Positions 58,203-64,000 of a stretch of 64,000 bases of DNA are shown piece by piece. Origin of the DNA: Phycisphaerae bacterium. Its GTDB lineage: Bacteria; Planctomycetota; Phycisphaerae; UBA1845. Position numbers and translations under genes: made by a program. Position 1 is the stretch's first letter; the number at the start of each line of letters is the position of its first letter. The notes beneath the pieces are model-generated. The model saw only the letters and a program-made list of their open reading frames with translations. It did no database searches and was not told the origin of the DNA. The DNA lies in NCBI GenBank assembly GCA_029260075.1, contig JAJDDY010000058.1, forward strand, positions 124,001 through 188,000. The letters run 5' to 3'.

Positions 58203-59309
58203 CTACTCGCGGTCGCGAATCGGCTTGTGAAACCGAACGGACTTCGGCTCGGCATCATCCGCAAGAACAAGCCGGACTGCATTGGCGTCATCGAGGGCTT
58301 CGTCGGATGTTTGGAAGTCCATGGTCATCTCGCCACCGTCTGGTTTGGTGAACGTCAGTGCGACGGTGTCATCCTCGCCCCATGAGACGTCGGTGGGTTT
58401 CGCGTCCGCTGGAGCCAGGCCGGACGCACTTCCGAGGAGTTGAACAACTTGTTGGCCGTCGTTGCCGTCGGTTACCACAACGACTTGAACCCCCGAAAGT
58501 TCTTGTGCGAATCCCGTATGGCCGATGTCCAAACCGCCCACCGGTAGAACGAACAGCTCGCGCGTCCGGCCGTCGGTCGTGACCCAATTATCGAGCATTT
58601 CGGAGTTGCCAAGTCGCTCGCGTAATCCTTCGACGTTGAGGCTTCGCAGCAGCGCCTGCCCGCAGAGCTGTTTCGTATCGCCGTCGGCGACTTCGTTGAG
58701 ATTGATCGTCACCTGCGTGGCGTCGTCCGAGGCGTCAGCTTCCTGCGCTTCGATCGTCACATCGTCGTTGGCCGCGAGAACACTAATCGTCATGAAGTTC
58801 TCGTCGGGCGTGGTCTCGTCCCCGACGATAATGCTTCCACTTTGGCCTTCCTCGACAATGATTGTGGCGCGAATGGGTTTGCCATTCGGCTTTTCGGACG
58901 AGAGTGTAAGCTGCGTGAGTTGTTCGTCCACACCTTCCCCGTCGAGCGTTTCGATGAGCAGCGAACCGTCAGCACCGAGGTTCATCATGATTGGATCGCC
59001 GTTGTCGCCAACCTTTTCGAGCACGGCGTCCACCGTCTTCGCCCCGTCGCCGTCGACAAGTTGAAGGGTGACGAAAATCCGTTTGACGGTCTTGCCGGCA
59101 TCAGTGGCTGCGAATCCGACGCCACCAACCAGCATGACCGCAAGCGAAACGATCAGCGCGCGATGTCTACGGAAACCAGACGGTTGCTTATGCGTATGGA
59201 ACTCTTGCATGAGTTTCTCCTCTAAGGCGTTTTTGTGATCGTTAGTCGTCCGCTGCGGTGACCGCAGGGACGCCAGTGCACGGTCTACGTTGTCGAATTG
59301 TTCGTGCAC
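58203..59309 (-). CDS. Putative membrane anti-sigma factor / ECF partner
   Basis: 368 residues. N-terminal 45 residues soluble (MHEQFDNVDRALASL), a single helix at about 49-69 (LIVSLAVMLVGGVGFAATDAG), and a long beta-rich extracytoplasmic part with mostly Asp/Glu/Val (EVADGDTKQLCGQALLRS). It starts four bases after the sigma-factor stop, the classical order for an ECF sigma and its anti-sigma. The cytosolic N-terminus lacks the HxxxCxxC zinc anti-sigma motif, so it is a different type or a co-expressed envelope protein. The ligand is unknown. Confidence 0.6.
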   Translation of the reverse strand: MHEQFDNVDRALASLRSPQRTTNDHKNALEEKLMQEFHTHKQPSGFRRHRALIVSLAVMLVGGVGFAATDAGKTVKRIFVTLQLVDGDGAKTVDAVLEKVGDNGDPIMMNLGADGSLLIETLDGEGVDEQLTQLTLSSEKPNGKPIRATIIVEEGQSGSIIVGDETTPDENFMTISVLAANDDVTIEAQEADASDDATQVTINLNEVADGDTKQLCGQALLRSLNVEGLRERLGNSEMLDNWVTTDGRTRELFVLPVGGLDIGHTGFAQELSGVQVVVVTDGNDGQQVVQLLGSASGLAPADAKPTDVSWGEDDTVALTFTKPDGGEMTMDFQTSDEALDDANAVRLVLADDAEPKSVRFHKPIRDRE

Positions 59310-59313
59310 GATA

Positions 59314-60096
59314 CTACCTCCCCGTTGAGAGTGTTTCGCGAAGCGCCACGCGCGCCCGCGACAATCTGGATTTCACCGTTCCGAGGCGCCATCCAGTGAC
59401 GGTAGCCACCTCTGCCAGCGCCAACCCCTCGAGGTAGTGTAGCGCGAGCACGGTCTGGAATTTGGGCGACAACTTCAACATGGCCGCCCGAGCCGCGACA
59501 GGGTCGAACCCGTCGTCGGTTGATCTAGCAGCGACTGACGCGGTGGCTTCCAACGACTCCGGAAGCGCTAGAAATCCGCGTCGACGCCGACCTCTTGACC
59601 AGCGGTTTACTGAATGCGTTGCGATTCGGTAGAACCAAGCACGAATCGGAACACCACGGTGTCGATAGCGTGGCAGCGATCTCATGGCTGAAAGAAACAC
59701 CTCAGCCACCAGGTCTTCCGCAGAATGGACATTGCCCACACGACGGAGCACATAACCTGCGATGGCGTCGTAGTGAATCCGATAGAGCACGGCGAACGCT
59801 TTCGGATCGCGCTTGGCCTGCGCTACCAGCTCTCGCTCGTCGCCCGCCTCCCAGCTCGTCGTCTCTGTCTCGCTGCGCGGGTGGACATCCCGCTTGTTGT
59901 GCTCTTGATAGAGCGGTAGCGCAAGCGGCATAGACACCGGCCCACTCGGTGTGGGTTTGATCGGGCGATGTTCGCCCAATTCGCGGTGCAGGTTGGCGAA
60001 TGCTGAAAGTTCTGTCACGATCGCGCTCTCGGACTCGAAACCATCGGGACGGGCACAACCCGCCTGAAGTCGCCTGGCGACCCCTTCCGGTCTCAT
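59314..60096 (-). CDS. ECF-type RNA polymerase sigma factor
   Basis: About 260 residues from ATG 60096; the first 60-80 residues have no family similarity, so a later start (GTG near 60016 or ATG 59931) may be real. Region 2: FAVLYRIHYDAIAGYVLRRVGNVHSAEDLVAEVFLSAMRSLPRYRHRG, with SAEDLVAEVF as the -10 contact block. Region 4: LSPKFQTVLALHYLEGLALAEVATVTGWRLGTVKSRLSRARVAL, the helix-turn-helix for -35. This is the normal ECF pair. It is followed directly by a probable membrane partner, which would release it on an envelope signal. Confidence 0.85.
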   Translation of the reverse strand: MRPEGVARRLQAGCARPDGFESESAIVTELSAFANLHRELGEHRPIKPTPSGPVSMPLALPLYQEHNKRDVHPRSETETTSWEAGDERELVAQAKRDPKAFAVLYRIHYDAIAGYVLRRVGNVHSAEDLVAEVFLSAMRSLPRYRHRGVPIRAWFYRIATHSVNRWSRGRRRRGFLALPESLEATASVAARSTDDGFDPVAARAAMLKLSPKFQTVLALHYLEGLALAEVATVTGWRLGTVKSRLSRARVALRETLSTGR

Positions 60097-60099
60097 CAC

Positions 60100-60319
60100 T
60101 CATAATAAGTCAACGCGACCCATTTGGGTTCCCATTATTCGTAACATTTTGTGCCGGGAGGGCGAAACGTCGAAGTGTCAACAAATCGAAACGTCAAAAC
60201 GTCAAAACGTCGAAAAATCGAAATGATCTATACGGCAGCGCCGTACGCTCGGATCCATCCTCGAAGGACGGAAAGGAGCCGCCCACGAAGATTTCTCGTC
60301 TTTCGACATTTTGACGTGT
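60100..60319. repeat. Short-period A-rich repeat (family I)
   Basis: At 60165-60225 several near copies of CGAAACGTCAAAACGTC follow each other, with the inverse (GACATTTTGACGTGTCTACG) at 60302-60325. No gene supported; the repeat separates the ECF operon from carbamate kinase. Confidence 0.7.
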
Positions 60320-61318
60320 CTACGTTTCTCGACCGATGCAGGTGCCGATGTGTGCGGCTATGGCGGGCGAGAATCGTCTTTGTGCGTTTGCGTTCTTCGA
60401 GGATGCGCTATGCGTGAGCGACCCGATGATGGCGTGGGGATTCTCTTGCGTCGAAGCTTCAAGAAAGTTGATCGCGCCTTGGATTTTCGGCCCCATAGAC
60501 CCGGCCGGAAACTGACCGTCGTCAAGCCATTGCTTGGCTTCGGCTAACGTCATGTGGTCTAAGTGGCGCTCTTTCGGTGTGCCAAAGTCCAGGCAGACGC
60601 CGTCCACGTTCGTAAGAATCATGAGTAAGTCAGCATTAAGCTCTGCCGCCAGGCGTGCACTGGCGAAGTCTTTGTCGACGACGGCGCGCACGCCGTGCAT
60701 CGCGCCCCGGTCGTCACGCACGACCGGAATCCCGCCGCCGCCGCACACCACGAGCGTTTCTCCCGCCTGAACGGCGCGACGGATGCTCTCGATTTCCAAG
60801 ATACCGATTGGAAGGGGTGACGGCACCACGCGGCGATACGTTCCGGGTGAAACTTCGGCGGTTTGCCACTGTTCCTCGCAGGCCAATCGCTCAGCGTCGT
60901 CGGTGGAGAGGTGGCGGCCGATCGGTTTTGTCGGATTGGCAAAAGAGGGGTCGTCAGCATCTACGAGCACGGACGTAACGACGGCGGTGACCGTTCGGTT
61001 GTCGCCGCGCTGGACCAGTTCATTCATCACGGCTTGGGCGATCATATAACCCATGCCGCCCTGGACGTGCGCGACAGCGACTTCCATCGATAGCGGATAG
61101 ATGACCCCTGCTGCCGCTTTGTTGCGAACGAGAAAATTTCCGATCTGCGGACCGTTTCCATGTGTAATGACAAGGCGGTGACCCTCGCCGATGAGGTCCG
61201 CGAGCGAACACGCCGTGGCTCGTGAGTTTTCGAATTGTTCGGCCACGTTGCCTACCTGGTCCGGCCGCGATATCGCGTTGCCACCCAAGGCCACAACTAT
61301 GAGCGATCCATTGTCCAT
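60320..61318 (-). CDS. arcC: Carbamate kinase
   Basis: Transfers phosphate between carbamoyl phosphate and ADP, giving ATP, ammonia and CO2; the last step of arginine deiminase-type or purine catabolic routes. 332 residues, the family about 310. LIVVALGGNAISR, VITHGNGPQIGN, GMGYMIAQAV, VVCGGGGIPVVRD, VVDKDFASARLAAELNAD and FPAGSMGPK are all present. The last 15 residues reach the family I repeat region. No arginine or purine genes neighbour it. Confidence 0.92.
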   Translation of the reverse strand: MDNGSLIVVALGGNAISRPDQVGNVAEQFENSRATACSLADLIGEGHRLVITHGNGPQIGNFLVRNKAAAGVIYPLSMEVAVAHVQGGMGYMIAQAVMNELVQRGDNRTVTAVVTSVLVDADDPSFANPTKPIGRHLSTDDAERLACEEQWQTAEVSPGTYRRVVPSPLPIGILEIESIRRAVQAGETLVVCGGGGIPVVRDDRGAMHGVRAVVDKDFASARLAAELNADLLMILTNVDGVCLDFGTPKERHLDHMTLAEAKQWLDDGQFPAGSMGPKIQGAINFLEASTQENPHAIIGSLTHSASSKNANAQRRFSPAIAAHIGTCIGRET

Positions 61319-61445
61319 ACTGATGCTCCGGCTGGCATTTGACGAAACCGAGGGCTAGAAGTCGACAGTCGTTCATCGACAACGACGGGTCGAACGATTA
61401 AGAAACGTTCTGTCGGACGACCGACAAATCGGTGCCACAAGTCGC

Positions 61446-62495
61446 TCAGTCGACCATGGAAGGTTGGAGTTCGAGACCGCGACCCCACCCCTGTTCTCGG
61501 ACGGCCTCGGTAATCCGCTCGGCCATCTCCACGGCGGCTACGCCGTCCTCCGCGCTGACCGCGGGGGTTTGGCGTGTGCGGATAGATTCGAGGAACGACT
61601 CGAGTTCTGCGCGAAGCGGTTCCTGGTCGTCGACCTGAAGCGGTTCTACGTTGATCATCGACCCGAAGTCCAACGAGTGCGCCTGCGATTGCATTTGAGA
61701 AAGATCTTCGAAGTTGCGTTCCTTGGCCATCCGAATCAGATCCAAGTTGTCCGCGAGCTTGATGGCGACGCCGGATTTCTTCTGATAGTCCATCGAAAGA
61801 TAGCCGGTCGGGGCGAACACGCGAATTTTTCGCTCCGTCTTGAGCGCAAGACGTGAGGCCGTCATGTTCACCACGGTGTCGTTAGCGAAGCGGATGCGGG
61901 CGTTGGCGACGTCTTCGCAATCACTGAGGACGTTCACACCGACGGCGTCGACCGTGTACTCACGCTGGCGGACGAGGTGCAGCACAATATCGATGTCGTG
62001 GATCATCATGTCGAACACAACGCCTATGTCGGCACTTCGAAACGTGAATGGACTGATCCGGTGCGTTTCGATAAATCGCGGCGTGACCTCCATGCGAAGT
62101 AACGCTTGCACGACCGGGTTGAATCGTTCCGAATGCCCGACCTGTAGAAGTCGTCCGTGCTCGCGCGACGTCGCCAACATACGCTTGGCGGTGACAGTGT
62201 CGGGTGCGATCGGTTTTTCGACCAACACGTCCACGCCGCGGGCCATCAGCTCGGATACGACATCGGCGTGGTATACGGTAGGTACAGCCACAGAGGCTGC
62301 GTCGACCTCGCACGTCATATCAGCGACGGAGGCATACGCCGTGCCCCCGTGCTCGGCGGCGATGCCCTTCGCACGCGACAGGTCTTTGTCCACGACGGCC
62401 ACGAGTTCGCAGTCCTTCAGCTCACCATAAATGCGCGCATGATGACGACCCATGTGTCCGACGCCGATCACTGCGACCCGTAGTAATTGCTTCAT
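61446..62495 (-). CDS. Gfo/Idh/MocA-type oxidoreductase beside lpxA
   Basis: 349 residues. VAVIGVGHMGRHHARIYGEL is the NAD loop, then EKPIAPDTVTAKRML (the family Lys-Pro) and GHSERFNPVVQALL, then a C-terminal beta-sheet domain (VVFDMMIHDIDIVLHLV). Position between lpxA and carbamate kinase, 16 bases after lpxA, suggests a lipid A precursor role. In Acidithiobacillus and Leptospira a Gfo/Idh dehydrogenase (GnnA) next to lpxA makes the 3-keto sugar for diaminoglucose lipid A. The transaminase GnnB is not beside it here, so this assignment is only a suggestion. Confidence 0.85.
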   Translation of the reverse strand: MKQLLRVAVIGVGHMGRHHARIYGELKDCELVAVVDKDLSRAKGIAAEHGGTAYASVADMTCEVDAASVAVPTVYHADVVSELMARGVDVLVEKPIAPDTVTAKRMLATSREHGRLLQVGHSERFNPVVQALLRMEVTPRFIETHRISPFTFRSADIGVVFDMMIHDIDIVLHLVRQREYTVDAVGVNVLSDCEDVANARIRFANDTVVNMTASRLALKTERKIRVFAPTGYLSMDYQKKSGVAIKLADNLDLIRMAKERNFEDLSQMQSQAHSLDFGSMINVEPLQVDDQEPLRAELESFLESIRTRQTPAVSAEDGVAAVEMAERITEAVREQGWGRGLELQPSMVD

Positions 62496-62510
62496 GGATA
62501 ATCCCGTAGG

Positions 62511-63587
62511 TTAGGCTTCCTCGCGGACGAACGTGGCCGTCACGTTCTTGTCGCGGTCGAGCACGACGTCGATGGGGTTGCTGGTTCCGTTGAGGCCGCC
62601 GTTCCAACCCGCAAACGTCCAACCGGATTCCGGGTCGGCGACGAGTTGCATTCCTTGGATAGTGGTGTCCCTAGCCTTGAGTTGGTTCACGCTACCGCTG
62701 CCGACGATGTCGATCGTGAGGCGGTGGGGCGTGGAGAGTTTCCAGCTGTCGCGATGGATTGCGTCAGCGCGAAGCGATTCGAGGTATCGGCCGTGTCGAC
62801 CGTGGGCGAACGAGCGAAGAAGGAACTCGCACAGGTAACGGACGTGGGAGTTGTTGGATTCGCCGTTGAGGATTTCCTCGACGCGCTCCCGAATACCCGT
62901 GCCACTGAGTCGCGCGCGGCGAGAGAAGATTTTCAAGAACGTACCCTTGAGCGCCGCGATGTCGTCATAGTGGAATCCGCTCCGCTGCAGACCGACACCG
63001 TTGACCATGCGGACTTCGGTACGCGTACCGCGGGCTGCCACGACGACCATGTATGGAGGCACGTCGGCTGAAACGCGTGTCATTCCGCCTACGAAGGCGT
63101 GGTGCCCGATGGTAACGAAATGATGCACGGCGCAGTGCCCGCCCATGTTAACATGATCCTGCACGTGAACGTGTCCGGCGAATTGGACGTAGTTGGCAAA
63201 GATGCAGTTATTGCCGATGACGCAGTCGTGTGCGATGTGCACACCGATCAGCACGAGGTTGTTGTCGCCGATGCGCGTCACACCGCCGCCGTTGCCCGTA
63301 CCCGGATGTACCGACACCATTTCGCGAAACACGTTGCCTTCGCCGATTTCCAGTGTCGTCTTTTCGCCTTGGAATTTGATATCCTGCGGCGGGGTTCCGA
63401 GGACCGCCTGCGGAAAGACCTCGCAGTTGTCACCGAGCGTGGTGTGGCCTTCGATGGTCACATGGTGGTGTATCTTGCAACCGTCTCCGAGCACCACGTT
63501 CGGTCCGATCACGGAAAACGCTCCGACGTCGACGTCTTGCCCGAGCTGTGCGCCTCGGCTGATGATGGCTGTTGTATGGACGCTCAC
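62511..63587 (-). CDS. lpxA: LpxA (UDP-GlcNAc O-acyltransferase) with a C-terminal InlB-like repeat
   Basis: First enzyme of lipid A synthesis; moves a hydroxyacyl chain from ACP to UDP-GlcNAc. 358 residues instead of about 260. Residues 1-190 are the left-handed beta helix of hexapeptide repeats, with VHIAHDCVIGNN carrying the catalytic His. Residues 190-285 are the usual helical cap (MVNGVGLQRSGF). Residues 288-358 (HRLTIDIVGSGSVN to FAGWNGGLNGTSN and NVTATF) match the divergent InlB B-repeat family, a module usually found in secreted proteins. No stop or frameshift separates it. In an operon with FabZ upstream and Gfo/Idh downstream. Confidence 0.93.
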   Translation of the reverse strand: MSVHTTAIISRGAQLGQDVDVGAFSVIGPNVVLGDGCKIHHHVTIEGHTTLGDNCEVFPQAVLGTPPQDIKFQGEKTTLEIGEGNVFREMVSVHPGTGNGGGVTRIGDNNLVLIGVHIAHDCVIGNNCIFANYVQFAGHVHVQDHVNMGGHCAVHHFVTIGHHAFVGGMTRVSADVPPYMVVVAARGTRTEVRMVNGVGLQRSGFHYDDIAALKGTFLKIFSRRARLSGTGIRERVEEILNGESNNSHVRYLCEFLLRSFAHGRHGRYLESLRADAIHRDSWKLSTPHRLTIDIVGSGSVNQLKARDTTIQGMQLVADPESGWTFAGWNGGLNGTSNPIDVVLDRDKNVTATFVREEA

Positions 63588-63610
63588 GTTGTTCCTCTTC
63601 TCCTTGCGCG

Positions 63611-64000
63611 TCAGTGCGATGTCGAATCAGTCAGTATGAATTTGATTTCGGCCTCGGCCACAAGCCGATCGCCTACGCGGGCCGTACCTTTGATGTGCCC
63701 CGTGTTGGAACGCACGCGAATCGTTTCTGCTTCCAGAACCAATTGATCACCCGGCCGCACCGGGTGTCGAAACTTGGCTTTGTCGAGCGAGAGCAGAACA
63801 GCCACCTTGCCCTTGTGCTCCAACTCTTGACTGAGCAAAACGCCGCCAATTTGGGCCAGCGCCTCGATGACCAAGACGCCGGGCATGATCGGCTCGCCTG
63901 GGTAGTGGCCTTGGAAGTAGGGCTCGTTGATCGAGACGTTCTTGATGCCCACGATGCGCTTCGTGCCGTCGATCTCGATGATGCGGTCGACCATGAGAAA
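63611..64000 (-). CDS. fabZ: FabZ (3-hydroxyacyl-ACP dehydratase) domain, start outside window
   Basis: Dehydrates 3-hydroxyacyl-ACP in fatty-acid synthesis. At least 130 residues; the frame is open to the window end and reads FLMVDRIIEIDG, matching the internal PFLLVDR of FabZ, so the real start is beyond the edge and ATG 63994 is not it. GHYPGEPIMPGVLVIEALAQ has the catalytic His and Glu. In planctomycetes FabZ is often fused to LpxC (from memory); as it precedes lpxA by 23 bases that is likely here too. Shares the lipid A operon. Confidence 0.92.
   Translation of the reverse strand, partial: FLMVDRIIEIDGTKRIVGIKNVSINEPYFQGHYPGEPIMPGVLVIEALAQIGGVLLSQELEHKGKVAVLLSLDKAKFRHPVRPGDQLVLEAETIRVRSNTGHIKGTARVGDRLVAEAEIKFILTDSTSH

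Overview
The window is about 60% GC and is best explained as chromosome of a Planctomycetota bacterium, possibly Phycisphaerae-like. The evidence is a Gram-negative LPS gene set (O-antigen ligase-like protein, KdsC, a giant OstA/LptC-like protein, LpxA, FabZ), a TIGR03790-type secreted protein, many small zinc-ribbon proteins, secreted proteins with dockerin-like or ACCLPDGTC-type cysteine modules, and a very high density of short palindromic repeats of the kind common in planctomycete genomes. The phylum is an inference; there is no rRNA in the window.

Layout. 1-3.6 kb: O-antigen ligase-like gene (open at the window edge), an LPS-kinase-like gene and a secreted protein. 4.1-8.1 kb: alaS, 1321 codons, carrying an in-frame insertion that encodes an IS200/RAYT-type HUH transposase flanked by REP units. 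8.1-12.2 kb: a repeat-rich stretch around a TIGR03790 gene and a tRNA-Ser. 12.3-18.4 kb: lptC/ostA-like and kdsC, then an M28 peptidase lipoprotein. 18.8-24.5 kb: two tandem alkaline-phosphatase-superfamily proteins, a 61-residue protein and an EMC3/Oxa1-like membrane protein. 25-30 kb: aminotransferase, TlpA-like thioredoxin, flavin-reductase-like protein, zinc ribbon plus MutY. 30.7-36.3 kb: large secreted protein, L28, two YbjQ paralogues, a zinc-ribbon PrsW-like protein. 36.7-41.7 kb: malate dehydrogenase, TruB, FmdB-like zinc ribbon, small membrane proteins, a VIT1/CCC1 transporter; 41.7-43.7 kb: a P1B-4-like metal ATPase. 43.9-51.4 kb: a kynurenine-pathway block (SDR and RidA-like deaminase on +; HAO, ACMSD, KynU, KMO, TDO, KynB on -). 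51.5-64 kb: dockerin-like secreted protein, Der, zinc ribbon, Rieske plus a cytochrome b-c fusion, an ECF sigma factor with a membrane partner, carbamate kinase, and a lipid A operon (FabZ, LpxA with a C-terminal InlB-like repeat, Gfo/Idh dehydrogenase).

The intergenic space is dominated by at least seven families of short palindromic elements (called A to I here). Family A (core GAGCCGCGACCGTAAGG) is REP-like; three tandem copies and one inverted copy bracket the transposase inside alaS, and further copies lie upstream of many genes. Families F and G look like MITEs with terminal inverted repeats. Elements are nested in one another, and F and B copies supply the stop codons of neighbouring genes. 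The RAYT-in-AlaRS arrangement with its REP population is the most unusual system in the window.

Functional picture: an LPS-bearing bacterium with aerobic tryptophan catabolism through 3-hydroxyanthranilate to 2-aminomuconate, a bc-type respiratory complex with a fused cytochrome c, iron/cobalt-type metal handling, and a large, apparently active or recently active repeat ecology.
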